DNA of 64,000 nt from Dastarcus helophoroides (Eukaryota; Arthropoda; Insecta; Coleoptera; Bothrideridae). The DNA is taken from NCBI GenBank assembly GCA_028583605.1, contig CM053331.1:31908411-31972410 (forward strand), in the 5' to 3' direction. This document shows, in pieces, positions 24,300 through 35,410 of this stretch. The translations under genes were made by a program, and so were the position numbers. Each line of letters starts with the position of its first letter. The stretch's first letter is position 1. Below the pieces are notes generated by a model. The model was not told the origin of the DNA. It did no database searches and worked only from the letters and a program-made list of their open reading frames with translations.

Positions 24300-25139
24300 T
24301 TAAAAAATCAAACTAGTCAGAGTAATTTGTATGCGCATGTATATGTTGTTAGGTATTCAGTCAAGCTAATAAAATAAAATTATTCTTCGTCTCTATAACG
24401 CCCACATTTCTTAACTAAAATGTAGATAAATCAGACGACTATAAAAAAACCCTTTTATGCTGCTACTTGATAAAAAACACATTAAAGCTGGATCTTTAGC
24501 AATTTCCACGTCTTTACTTCAGGCAACCATCATATTGGAGAAAAAGCCTAACAGGAATAAAAATTTTGCGGTAACCCAACCGTGTAAAATTACTTTGGTG
24601 TGAACGTATAACGCTCACACATTTCCCAAGACATTTTTACTTCTTCTATAAGTTTTTATTACACTATTTTGTTTCGATCGTCAGTGCTTGCATATAGCAG
24701 TGTAAGAGCCTCGTAAATGAGTCTGAAAATGGCCTTCTGCTAGTAAATGCTTGCGTAAAATGAAAACAATTTAATTAACAATGCTACAATAAAAATCATT
24801 TACTTTGTGCATTGCTTAAAGATTTTAGCTACATGACCAGTTTCCTAAAAGCATCTAAACTGAAATGATATTATCATAGGATGGGTTGTTTTTTAAATTT
24901 TTATTAAAAACTGTGAAATTTCGAAATCTAAAAATTTTTAAACGGTGTTAAGAGCCAACGAGAAAATTAATTCCGGAACTGAAAAAATCTCAGGTTTTTA
25001 CGTATACAAGTTACAACCTGTACATCCCTCGAATAGCCTTAATTGCTTGTGAACATTCAATAGAAGTCTGGAACCTATATTACTTCTTCAGCTACGTATC
25101 TTCCTAATAATATTGTGAAAAAATGACATTATAAAATTT
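24300..25139. other. Non-array DNA without a recognisable gene
   Basis: Ordinary AT-rich DNA between the 24042-24299 frame and the solo-LTR-like sequence. No repeats with copies elsewhere in the window were noticed. Confidence 0.4.
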
Positions 25140-25446
25140 AGTTGGGAAGTTTCTAGAAAATTTGATAAGGGGAAGCGGCCGCGATAATGAATCAAACGGC
25201 AGATAAGCGTTCCAAAAATGTTAGCAAACGATAGGTCTTATCTACTTGTTCCTTCTAGAACCTGAAAAGGGTCCTATATAAGGCGGTAGGCTTTCCCTCA
25301 GTTAGTTAGTTAGTTAGAAGTGAATGAATAAGTTAGTTAATTAAACATTGTTAGTGAATTACAATTGTAGTGTTCCGAGTTCAGTTTTGAAATAAAGTGG
25401 TTACAATTCACTAACTGTTAATCATTTGAACCAATAACGCCCAACA
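25140..25446 (+). mobile_element. Solo-LTR-like sequence, copy 1
   Basis: About 307 bp bounded by AGTTGGGAAGTTTC and CGCCCAACA, short inverted ends consistent with TG...CA after one change. Inside are TATATAAGG (about 25274) and, about 26 bp downstream, CTCAGTTAGTTAG, which fits an arthropod TATA plus TCAGT initiator. AATAAA follows at about 25391. It matches 36720-36987 through landmarks such as ACAATTGTAGTGTTCCGA (25359) and TTACAATTCAC. No internal retrotransposon or clear target duplication is present. The superfamily is unknown. Confidence 0.65.
25274..25316 (+). promoter_or_regulatory. Putative LTR core promoter: TATA box and TCAGT initiator
   Basis: TATATAAGG is followed about 26 bp later by CCCTCAGTTAGTTAGTTAG. 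The matching copy near 36838-36872 keeps GTATAAATAAG and CCCTCAGTCAGTCAGTTAG at the same spacing, so both elements are shared by the two LTRs. Confidence 0.5.
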
Positions 25447-25480
25447 ATATATTAAGAAATCCTAAGAAACATCTGGTAAA

Positions 25481-25586
25481 AATTGAAATAGAAATCTTAT
25501 CCCCTGAAACCAAGTTGGTTTCAAGGGACAAGATTTGTATTTCAAGTTTTAAGGATAACCAAGGACGAGTCCGTTGCACCAAAAAA
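25481..25586 (+). mobile_element. HPR element, copy 5 (shrunken palindrome)
   Basis: Begins AATTGAAATAGAAATC, reaches CCTGAAACCAAG, and returns at once as TTGGTTTCAAGGGACAAG. It ends GGACGAGTCCGTTGCACC plus an A run. The whole centre with the hammerhead-like core is gone and the remaining arms are still symmetric. The flanking repeats AAACATCTGGTAAA (25467-25480) and AAACATTTAGTAAA (25587-25600) match at 12 of 14. Confidence 0.8.
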
Positions 25587-25600
25587 AAACATTTAGTAAA

Positions 25601-26760
25601 CATCTAATGAAGCTCTCTGTACACTTTTTTCACAGTCCGTTAAAATATAAGAGAAGCGATCGTTAGTCCCTTATTTTCAGCACTATTTTCGCCTCTAAAT
25701 TCGGATTATTAAGATGGATAATAGGGCTCTGGGAGAAAGTTGCGTGCTCTTAAAGGATCTTTTTCTGCAAGTCGCGATGTCTACAATAGCTTTTAAGATG
25801 TTTGCGAAAATTCAATCTCTCTTTTTTCTCAAATTGTTTACATTTTTTCAAAATGTTTAAATCAAATGACATATCAACCATAATTTTGGGATAAGGTAAA
25901 TTGGAATTTGTACAAGGCGTACTTGTTGATTGGGCTATGAATCTTGAACTTAAAACTTTGATTAGAGAACTAAATTTTCGACTCAGTTTCTAAGTAAAAG
26001 AGTAACAAATGAGCGGTAAAAAGTGGTCAAACCCGATATTATTCTAAACAACCAAAGTGGTTTATTCAAAGTGTGAACTTTCAACTGATTTCACTTTAGT
26101 AAATCCAACTAAACGTCAATTTGGGCGAATTAAATGTAACAAATGAACATGATTCAGGCGAAATGCCCAAAGCATTAATATTCCATGTAAAGAGCGCGAG
26201 AATTCTCTCATTTGTGAAATATTGTCCGATTTAATTTTGTGTTTGAATTTAGACATATTCGATTACGTCCATAATTCGAAACAGATGAATTATTCAGTCG
26301 GCGTCCACCCTCTTACTAAAGTATTTTTCTGATGCATAGTTTTTCGACGGGCGAACGCAAATTGTTTACGGTCTCGAAAGAATTGTTTTTCAAATGAGAG
26401 AAAATGAGCTTCGGCTGGGTTGGTTGTTATGTTGTAAATAAACTCTAAACGGAGCTGCAACCAAACAATTAATTCAAATAAATGAAGTCTTTTAGAACAA
26501 ATTGAAATAATAAATCTTGTGAAGGCTTCATTGTTTATTTTTCAGAATTCTCGTTTCAGTATTTGTCGAGCTGATTAATTATCTTATTTTTGAATACCTT
26601 GTGAATTATTTATTTTTTGAAATTAATGTTTTATTTTACGTAAGACCGGTCACTGTAAAAAAATCGAAAATGTGAAATAGACACAATTATTTTTATACTA
26701 GTTTCAAGAGTACGGTAATAGAAGCAATTGTACAGTGTATAACGTCAAAGCTTTGTTCAG
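25601..26760. other. Non-array DNA without a recognisable gene
   Basis: Ordinary-complexity sequence, GC-richer around 26160-26430. No coding, RNA gene or repeat copy was recognised. Confidence 0.45.
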
Positions 26761-26769
26761 CGATATTCT

Positions 26770-27000
26770 TGAAATACGAATCTTATCCCCTCAAATCAAG
26801 AAAGATTAAAAAACACGTCAAAGGTTGCTCTAACGCGTTTCGATAGCCAAGCTATTATCTTTAGGGTGGTACTCTCTATTGAAACGCTTTAGAGCAACCT
26901 TTGTTGTGTTTTTTATTCTTTGATGGTTTCAGGGAACAAAACTTGTATTTTAATTTTTGAAGATAACCAAGGACCAGTCCGTTGCTTCAAAAAGAAACGA
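26770..27000 (+). mobile_element. HPR element, copy 6
   Basis: Begins TGAAATACGAATCTTATC. The left arm holds the minus-strand core (GCGTTTCGATAGCCAAGC). The right arm has lost the CTGAAGA and stem II part (CTCTCTATTGAAACGC). It ends GGACCAGTCCGTTGC with an A-rich tail. The 9-bp duplication CGATATTCT is exact at 26761-26769 and 27001-27009. Confidence 0.85.
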
Positions 27001-30000
27001 CGATATTCTGTTTTGCCTTTTTTCTGCACCTGCTAACGTAATAATCACAATGGCAAATTAAGGGGGAGCTTGTGGCTAAACCCCCCAAAACCTGGATTAG
27101 CCCGCCAAAATTATTTCAGTCCTATCATCATTCTCTTAAACACTGTAGGACTTTTAAATAACATAAAATATAACAAGTAACTACAACGAATATGTCCATT
27201 ACTTTAGCTTACGTAGCTAAAACTTAAGCGTCATAATCGACGCTTAAGGAAATACAATTTATTTTTAAATTCATACCTTAAATTCATACCTAAAATTCTG
27301 AGATATTTCGTGACATTTCATATTTTTCGATAAATTCCATGCTTTTCTCATAATTTTGTAAGCTAAATAGATATTAAGTAAAAAATTTAGTATTTCAAAC
27401 CTAAAATTAAATTTTTAACTTAACAACTTCTAACAAAATATTCGTGTAATATCAAAATTTCAAGATTAATTTTCGAAATTTCGGTTTTAAATTTGGTATT
27501 TTAACTATTATTTGTCGAAATTTTGAATGTTTATTCGAGCTAAATATTAAGGTTTTAGAACAAATAAATTAAATCTAGAATGTTGAGTCGAAATTAAAAA
27601 AAAAATAAAAATGTATTTAAAAAAATTCAATATTTGTTTGATTTAAAGTGTAACTTTTGGGTAAAAAATATTCGAGGTTAAATCATTTAATATTTTGAGT
27701 TGCCAAATATATTGAAACCCTTTATCAAAACAAATAGGCTTTTATTCAAAATTTAAAAAAATTCAAAAATAAACTCGCAGTTTTAGGCAAAAAAACAATA
27801 TTTCCGTCAAAAAAAAACTCAAAACTGATAAATATTGAGGAAAATACAATATTTTTACATTGAAATCATAATTTTAAACAAATAAGTTTTGGAAATGTTG
27901 AAGAAAAATATAAACTGTAAAAAAATTACAAATTTACGAATTTTAAAAGTCACAATATTGAATTTGTAGATATTTTCAAAAAAAATGCTGAAAACTTCTA
28001 AAAAAAGTCCTGATTACCAAATGATGGTCAAAATCAGGAAAATGTAATAATTTTCAAAAAAATTAAGATTTCAAAAATGTCGATATAAATAAAAGAATTT
28101 TTGTAGAATCAGTGAATATTTAAAAAAAAAATAAAATCTTGAAATTTTCAAAAATGTTCAGATTTTTAATCTAGCAAACAAAAATTAAAAATAGTTAAAA
28201 TTAAAAAACAAAGAAAAATAAAAATTGTCAAAATAAGTCAAAATTTTAGAAAAAGGTTAAAATTTTGACATAAGTTTTTGACCTTTGTTAATTTGGACTC
28301 CTTTAAAAAATATCGAGCTTTTAAAATTTTCACTACTTCTACGTCTCACTATTTATAAAAATATTGATTGTTTTAGAAATTTTGACTTTCCAAATTTTAA
28401 CATTTTAATAATTTCAACATTTTAAAATATCCAATTATTTTTGAATTTTGACTGTTTTATGAAAATTAAAGTTTCAAATTTTCAAATTTTTCTAAATTTT
28501 AAGTTTTTGAAAAAGGCAATAAGCCATTCCTTCAAATGCCAATTCTTATAAACATTTTAACTTGTTCTCAAAATTTAAATTTTTTTTCTTAAAAGATTCT
28601 AACTTTTCGAAAATTTTGACTTTTTTACAAATTTTGACTTTAAAATTTAGACTTTTTATCGAAATTTAACCTTTTTTTTTTTATTTGGAGTTTGGAAAAT
28701 CCTTCTACTTTTTTTTTAATGTTGACTTTGAGGATCTTGACTTTGTTTAGAAAATTTATCTTTTTACAATTTAAAATTTCAATTTTTTGGCAAGTTTTCG
28801 TTTTTTCAAAATATCTATTGTGCTAGAATATTGTTTTATTTTGAAATTTCGCCTTTCCTCGACATTTTAGCTTTTTTTTTGTAAGTTTCGACTTTCATTG
28901 GCAAATTTTATTTGTGTTGAAAATTTCTCCTTTAGAACACTTTGACTTTATTTTAAAATTTAAACGTTTTGATTATTTAAGTGTTCAAATTTTAAAGTTG
29001 TAAATTTTTCGACCTTCTTTCAAAATTTTACACTTTTTGAAAATTTAGGATCAAAAGCTTAACATTTGCTGAACACCTTTTACCATTCTTACCGTCACGA
29101 GTCTCAACATAGAAAAAAAAAACAATATTTCTACCAAAAAACTTGAAACTGATAGAAACAGATTCTAGCTACATCGCTAAAATATTGGGGAAAATACGAA
29201 AATTCAAAATTGAAAGCAACATTTTAGATGAAAAAGTTTTGAAAATGTTGCAAAAAAAGGAGAAATGTTAAAAAATTTGGTATTTCTAAAAGATTTTGTC
29301 GATGTTTTTTAGAAAAAAAAATGAAAACTTCTACAAAAAGCTACAAAAAGCCTTGATTATGAAAAATTGGTCTAAATCTGCAAATTCCATAATTTTCAAA
29401 AAAATTTAAGGTTTCAAAAATTTCCACATTAAAAAAAGAATTTTGATAAAACACAGTGGACATTTTCAAACAAATTAAAATTATTTGAAAAAGAAGGGCC
29501 AAGAATTTTAAGAAATTAGAAATTCACAAGAATATTTAGATTTATAATCAGGTCAACAAAATTCTAAAAATAGTGAAGATTTGCAAAAAAAGTGAAGTTT
29601 GTCAAAATAAATATGAAAGTTATAGGAATAGTTTAAAATTTTGAAATGACTTTTTGACTTTTGTTAATTTGGGCTCCTTTAAAAAACTTCGAGCTTTCAA
29701 AATTTCCACTACTTCTAAGTTTCGACCTTTTGTCAACATCCCGATCGTTTTCCCAATTTAGACTTTTAAAAATTTTAACTTTTAGTTAATTTCAACATTT
29801 TAAAATGTCGAATTATTTTTTAATTTTTACTTTTTTTATAAAATTTTAGACTTCCAATTTTAGATTTCAAAATATAAACTTCTTGGAATTTTAAAAATTT
29901 TGTAGGTTTCGAAATTTTTGTAAATTTTGGGTTTTTAAAAAAGTCGATGATTCAAAATTTCCTCAGATTCCGATTCTGATCAAAACTTCAACTCGTCAAA

Positions 30001-30561
30001 GTGAAAACATTTGGTTTTTTGAAAATTTTAGCTTTTAAATTTGGAATTTTTATCGAAATTTCAACCTTTTGTAATTTAGAAGTTTGGAAAATCTTTCTAC
30101 TTTTTTTTAATCTTGACTTTGTAAATCCATACTCGAGAATTTGTCTATTTTGTGAATTCGAAATTTACCAAAGACGACAATTTACATTTTCTATTTTTTT
30201 TCTAAATTTCCATTTTCTGTTAATTTTTATTTTTTCAAAATTTTCATTTTGCTAAAATTTTGTCTTATTTCAAAAATTTCGCCTTTTCTCAACATTTTAA
30301 CATCATTTTGTAAGATTCGATATAATTTGACAAATTCTATTTTTCTTGAAAATTTTGACTTTGAAACATTTTGGCTTCATATCAAAATTTTGACATTTTG
30401 ATTATTCAAAAGTTCAAGTTTTAACTTTTTTGGCCTTTTTTCAAAATCTGACACTCTTTGGAAAATTAACATCAAAATCTTTTCATTTGGCAAACACCTT
30501 TTATTATTCTTATCGTCACAAGTTTCAATATTTCAAATTCGACAGTTAAGGAATAAGTTTG

Positions 30562-30765
30562 ATGGAACGGACTGGTCCTTGGTTATCTTCAAACATTGAA
30601 ATACAGAACTTATCCCCTGAAACAAAGAAAGATTAAAAACGGTTAAAAAACACAACAAAGGTTGCTTTAACGCGTTTCGACAGCCAATCTATCATCTTCT
30701 GAGAGAAACTCAATGTTTCTCCCTGAAGATGACAGCTTGGCTGTCGAAACGCTTTAGAGCAACCT
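30562..30765 (-). mobile_element. HPR element, copy 7
   Basis: The left arm starts ATGGAACGGACTGGTCC. The right arm carries CCTGAAGATGACAGC and GGCTGTCGAAACGC, then stops within GCAACCTTTTC, so the minus-strand 5' part is truncated. The right-arm core belongs to the GACAGC/GCTGTC subfamily. The left-arm core is degenerate (CAATCTATC). The arm word is AAGTTCTGTATTTC-like (CAGAACTTATCC). Confidence 0.75.
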
Positions 30766-30849
30766 TTTCTTTTTTTATATTTTTTATTAATATTTCGAGT
30801 AAAAAGGCTTAGAATTTTCGATTTTTTCTCCAAACCTTAAAATTCTGAA

Positions 30850-31000
30850 AAATTAAAATACAAATCTTGTCCCCTGAAACCAAGAAAGATTAACAAACAA
30901 AGGTTGCAGCCTTTGTTGTGTTTTTTAATGTTTTTTGGTTTCAGGGGACAAGATTTGTATTTCAATTTTTGAAGATAACCAAGGACCAGTCTGTTCCTCC
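30850..31000 (+). mobile_element. HPR element, copy 8 (core deleted)
   Basis: Starts AATTAAAATACAAATC. Symmetric arms meet at AACAAAGGTTG/CAGCCTTTGTTG, so the core is absent, and it ends GGACCAGTCTGTTCCTCC. The flanks 30832-30849 and 31001-31018 match at 15 of 18 and probably are an aged long target duplication. Confidence 0.75.
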
Positions 31001-33490
31001 AAATCTTTAAATTGTGAAGTTTAAATGATAAATTATTTTTTAAATTTTATCTTTAAAGCCAAATATTTAAAAAAAAAATTAAAAATTGCAAGAATTGAAA
31101 AATTCTTTGAAAACAGCTCATTTTTCAAAACTGCATTTGCAATCCATAAAATCTTCTTTTTGCGATTAAATGAAAAAAATATATATAATAATCCAAAACA
31201 ATATTTGACAAAGCTTGAAATAAGGAAAAAGTAAAATTTTCAAAAAATACGAAACATTAAAAACAGAATATAAAGTCGACAGTAATCCGTAAACAACAAA
31301 GAATCACAATTTCGAAAGAGATCAAAATGTTCAAAAAAGGACAAATGTGAAAAAACTTGGCCATTTGCAAAGGTGTCAAAGGGTAAAGAAAAAAAAGAGA
31401 TTTTGGAAAACAGAATTAGTTTTTTTACAAAAAGCAAAATTTTAGGGAATGCTGAAATTTTCAGTAAAACTCGAAATTTTCAATACAACTCGAAATTTTC
31501 AGTACAACTCGAAATTTTTAACAGAAATCTAATAAGTTAAAATCTTGAGTTTAAACTCAAGTTTTTAAAAAATAAGAAAAAATTTAAGCTTAACCTTAAA
31601 AATTTGAAATAATAATTTACATTTCAGTTAAAATTATAAAAAAAAACGTTAATTTATAAAAAATATGTTTTATTGTAAAATCTAAATATCAAAAAAAAAA
31701 TGCTAGCTAATCAAAAATTTCTAAAAAAAAATCAAAATTTCAAAAAAACTTTATGCGATTCAGTTTGAAAGTATTTAAATTTTTAGTAATGCAAGTTGAC
31801 AATCTTCTAAACATTTAAGACCAATAAGAATAAGAAACTTTAAAATGTAGAAAGAAAAATGTTTCTCCACGTTTAAATTGAAACAAGATGGTCCTTCAAA
31901 ACTTGAACTTTTTTAAAGCTTTTGAGTTTAAACCTGAAACCAGCTTTAAAAGCAAAATTTAGTCAAGTGTCGAATTCGTTTTATACGATTCCTGTAAAAC
32001 TTTAAAAAATCGTAATTTAGGACATCAGATTCTTCCAATGAATCAAAGAATTGAATTTTAAGAACAGGTACCGATAGTTTTTAAAATTTTTAAAATTTTT
32101 CAAAGTCTTTACAAAAAGTCTAAATTTTAAGAAATGGTGGAAATTTTTAAAAAATTTTAATTTTTGAAGACCCAACTTTGAGAAAAGTTGAAACTTTTAA
32201 TGATAGGTCGAAATTTTCAAAAAAAGTAAGAATTATGAAAAAATTTCGTCAATTTCGTCAAAGTCACTTTTTCAAAAATAAATAAAAAATGTTCAAAGAG
32301 AAGGCAAATTTTTTAAATAAAAGTTTAAGGTCTTACTTCAGACTGAAAAAAGGTCGATTTTTAAAAAAAAGTTTGAACAAAGGAGGAAATTTTTCAAAAA
32401 AGGTAGAACTTTTGAAAAAAGTAGAGGTTTGTTTTCAAATAAAAAAAATATTTGAATACAATCAAAATAAAAAACTCAAAATTTTAAATAATCAAAGTTT
32501 TGAGAAAGTCAAAATTTTGGGAAAAGTCAAAATTTTGAGAAAAGATCAAAGTTGTATGTCAACATTTTTAAAATATCGAAAAACAAATCATAACCTTAAA
32601 AAAAGGCAAAATTATGGAAGGGCTGAAATTTACAAAATAATTTAAAACTTTGAAAAAGTTTAAATTCAAAAAAATGAAGAATTTTTAATTCGAAATTTTC
32701 ACAATATAAAGTGGAAATGTTAACCAAAATTGAAGTTTTCAAGAAAGATGAACTCTTCAAATCAAGATTTTTCAATAAACATTAAAAGGTCAGATTTTTC
32801 AAAAAAGTGAGCATTCAGCAAGTCAACATTTTAGGAAAATACCGACATTTTGAAAAAGAGACGAATTTCAAAAATCAAACATTTTAAGTGAGTCAATGGT
32901 TTCCAATATCAAACGTTTTAAAAAAATCAAATTTTCAAAGAGATCTGAAATATTTTAAATGGATCGAATTTAAAAAGAGTCAGATTTCCAAAAGAGTTAA
33001 AATTTCGTGTCGAAATTTTAAAAAAGGTGTCATTCTTGGAAGAAAAGGTCAAAATTATCAAAAATAAGGTCAAAAATTTAAAAAGGGTGCAAATTTTCGA
33101 GAAAAATCTGCTCAACTTTGAGATTAAGTCAAAATCTTTATAAAAAAATGAAAAATTTAAAAAATGAAATTTTAAAAATGAAATATTCAAAAACTTGAAA
33201 TTTACAAAAAATTAATTTTTAATAAAGACAACAAATATCAAAAAGAAAGAAAAAAGTTATCAAAAGAAATCAAAATAATATCATACTCTCAAAAAACAGA
33301 CTTTTAAAGAAGTTGAACTTTTTAAAGCAAAAATTTCGACAAAACTGAAAATTTTTAAGATAAGCCATTTAAGAAAAATCTTAAAATTTTAGATATCAAA
33401 TAGAAAAAGCTCGAAATTTTAAAGAAAGTGGATAATTTAAAATGCCGAAATGTTTAAAATAAGTCTACCAATAAAAAACGAATTTTTCAA

Positions 33491-33700
33491 AAAGTTAGTT
33501 CTTAAAAGGGTTATCCAAGGATCCTTTCTCTTTCTTCAAGCAGATGAAAAAGCGAGTATCAGCTAGTTACCTTGCACACACTTTCACCTCTTTAAGGGTT
33601 GAATGGAAAATCTCTTAGCGAATTCCTACGACGTATAAGAGGCTCCTTTACCAAAATTTAAGTTTACTGGTTTCAGAGATTTCCTGATGGTAGAGTAAGT
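33491..33700. other. Non-array DNA, possible SINE tail
   Basis: GC-richer DNA (GGATCCTTTCTC, CTTAGCGAATTCCTACGACG, GTTTCAGAGATTTCC) next to the minus-strand SINE head. It could be the body or tail of that SINE, but the other SINE copies do not share it. Confidence 0.35.
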
Positions 33701-33850
33701 AATATTTTGCATCTATAAATATAAATTATAGTAGAGTTAAAAATATATGATCAGCGACTGGGAGTCGAACCTAGGACCTTCACCTTACGGGCTAGGCTCC
33801 TAACCACGGAGCCATTGCCACTACTACTCTCAACTCTACTCATTCACTTC
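33701..33850 (-). mobile_element. tRNA-derived SINE, copy 1
   Basis: Read on the minus strand it has an A-box-like TGGCTCCGTGGTTAGGA (33798-33814) and a perfect B box GGTTCGACTCC (33761-33771), then CCCAGTCGCTGATCA and TTTTTAACTCTACTATAA. The same order occurs at 35041-35160. The spacing of the boxes is that of a tRNA-type pol III promoter. Without a mature tRNA fold or CCA context, a SINE is more likely than a tRNA gene. Confidence 0.75.
33761..33814 (-). promoter_or_regulatory. Internal pol III promoter (A and B boxes) of SINE copy 1
   Basis: B box GGTTCGACTCC matches the consensus GGTTCGANTCC exactly. The A-box-like TGGCTCCGTGG lies about 40 bp upstream on the minus strand. Confidence 0.6.
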
Positions 33851-34554
33851 ACAAAACGTAATCTCGAAATCTGCTATCTGCTACAAAATAATTTAATTTT
33901 CCTAAAAATTATTACACCTGGACGTGAAAATGTGTCATCCAGGAACTTCATAAAATGCGTGTGAAATTTGTCCTTCAACAAAAGAGCTCGAAATCGAGTT
34001 TACTCAACAAAGCAAAAACATTCTAATTTAGTGCCCATTGTATACTACAGAAGCTTCAAGAAAGCACTTACTCACTTTTAATATTTAATCGTCGCTTTAC
34101 GACAGAAATTTCGTCTCACAATCTCTCCTAAAACATTAGTTTTAAGAATTTCTTAATCTCGTGCGTTATCCTGAATTATTCAAAACATACACGTGCGCAA
34201 CACGACTTATCATCTTGTATCTTGCTACTAAAACAGATTCTGCTTTTCATTAAGTAGACAATTCTTGTTAAAGTTCGGACTTACTCCATTTACAACTTGC
34301 GCCAAAAAAATCTCTTTAATTATCCTGTTATATACACTTCAAATCCACCGTAAAAAAAGTAATCTGATAAAAACCTAATGGAACAACTATGGCAGCCAAG
34401 AACTAATTAACCTTTTCAGGAAGGGTAGATCCAATAAGCAAGAACTTCTGTTTGCAATAAAGAAGGACAAAGTGGATGTCTATTGGCTCCATATCCTGCA
34501 GTAAAATTCTGCGCGAAATATACAGCCCTGCTATCTCTGACGCCTGCAATTTAT
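33851..34554. other. Non-array DNA without a recognisable gene
   Basis: Ordinary-complexity sequence with no repeat relatives in the window. GC rises toward 34430-34560, just upstream of the short hydrophobic frame. Confidence 0.4.
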
Positions 34555-34623
34555 ATGTCCCCTGAGCACATACTGATTGCAGTGGGGTGCATTGTGCACT
34601 TTGTCATTACCATTTTCGGTTAG
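34555..34623 (+). CDS. Possible first coding exon: short hydrophobic N-terminus, unidentified
   Basis: ATG at 34555 opens MSPEHILIAV and continues GCIVHFVITIFG to a TAG at 34621, about 22 residues. The last 15 residues or so would make a membrane segment or signal anchor. A moderate splice-donor-like TTCG|GTTAGT overlaps the end, so a first exon with a long intron is possible. Base composition is clearly less AT-rich than the surroundings. Nothing else supports a gene and no family was recognised. Confidence 0.2.
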   Translation: MSPEHILIAVGCIVHFVITIFG

Positions 34624-35040
34624 TTCCACATGTAGCAGCGTGAATTTGTACGTTCAAACACATACATTTAGATGCTAATTTGTTAGCTTTTGACGAAACT
34701 AATCGACAGATAGTTGAATGATCGATTGTTCTAGATACATGACAAAAATTGGGCCTTTGATTAATCCGCTGACTACTATCATTATAAATATAACTCAGCG
34801 GCTATTCGATCTGCTATTATCCAAATTCGATACGTTTAATTTAATGGGGTGGAGGAGGTAATCCATATGAATGTTGTGAATATTTCGCGCTATCTTTTCT
34901 AACTTTGTTTAAATATAAATTTATAATAAGTTTGGGGTAAAATTATTAAAGATTTCATCAACTTGAATGTACATTTCTGGTGCTTCTTGTCTTTAATTGT
35001 AGCACATATAGGAGTATGCTAGTTGAAGTGAATAAGTAGA
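34624..35040. other. Non-array DNA without a recognisable gene
   Basis: Ordinary-complexity sequence. No coding or RNA features were seen. Confidence 0.4.
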
Positions 35041-35160
35041 GATGAGAGTGGCAAAGGCGATGGCTCCGTGGTTAGGAAGTTTGCCTGTAACGTGAAGGTC
35101 CTGGGTTCTACTCCCAGTGGCTGATCACACATTTTTAACTCTGTTACAATTTCAGAAATG
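35041..35160 (+). mobile_element. tRNA-derived SINE, copy 2
   Basis: A-box-like TGGCTCCGTGGTTAGGA (35061-35077), CGTGAAGGTCCTGG, B box GGTTCTACTCC (35104-35114, one change from consensus), CCCAGTGGCTGATCACACA and TTTTTAACTCTGTTACAA. It is colinear with copy 1. Confidence 0.75.
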
Positions 35161-35216
35161 AGATGAGAGATTCGTGACAGCATATCACTTGTGTTCAGGT
35201 ATTACGTTTACCGAGA

Positions 35217-35262
35217 TGTCGGATTATGGCCCACAGCCGTGTCGGATTATAGCCGACAGCCC
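35217..35262. repeat. Two 23-bp tandem units
   Basis: TGTCGGATTATGGCCCACAG and TGTCGGATTATAGCCGACAG repeat at 23-bp spacing, followed by AGGACGGCTGTGTTGTC, which is partly complementary. This is a GC-rich patch between two SINE fragments. Confidence 0.55.
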
Positions 35263-35346
35263 AGGACGGCTGTGTTGTCAGGAATGGCCGAATTGTAGCA
35301 GATACCGGAAGTACGGTATATGAAATGAATGAGTTGAGTTGATATT

Positions 35347-35410
35347 AATGGTTAGGAAATCTGCCTGTTCGGCTCCCAGTCGCTTTTCACACATATTTAA
35401 CTATACTACA
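35347..35410 (+). mobile_element. tRNA-derived SINE, copy 3 (internally deleted)
   Basis: TGGTTAGGAAATCTGCCTGT joins directly to TCGGCTCCCAGTCGC, so the stretch between the A and B boxes is shortened. It continues TTTTCACACATATTTAAC like the other copies. Confidence 0.65.

Larger units (their letters stand above)
27270..33490. repeat. AT-rich micro-repeat array, block 3, with a 1.3-1.4 kb tandem duplication
   Basis: The largest array block. Two higher-order units, about 27790-29110 and 29113-30530, align end to end. Landmarks include AAACTGATA at 27822/29148, TTGTTAATTT at 28286/29661 and AACACCTTTT at 29072/30493. In each unit the first half is A-rich and the second T-rich on the top strand, so the halves are roughly inverted. 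From 31000 to 33490 the A-rich orientation returns. The frames of 60-118 codons here are repeat-derived. Confidence 0.8.

Noticed and set aside
32289..32645. 118-codon plus-strand frame, the longest in the window
   Set aside because: It lies wholly in AT micro-repeat array and consists mainly of Lys, Phe, Asn, Ile and Leu in repeat-dictated order.
35061..35114. tRNA gene
   Set aside because: A and B boxes are present, but the sequence recurs twice nearby with divergent tails and an internal deletion, which fits a tRNA-derived SINE.
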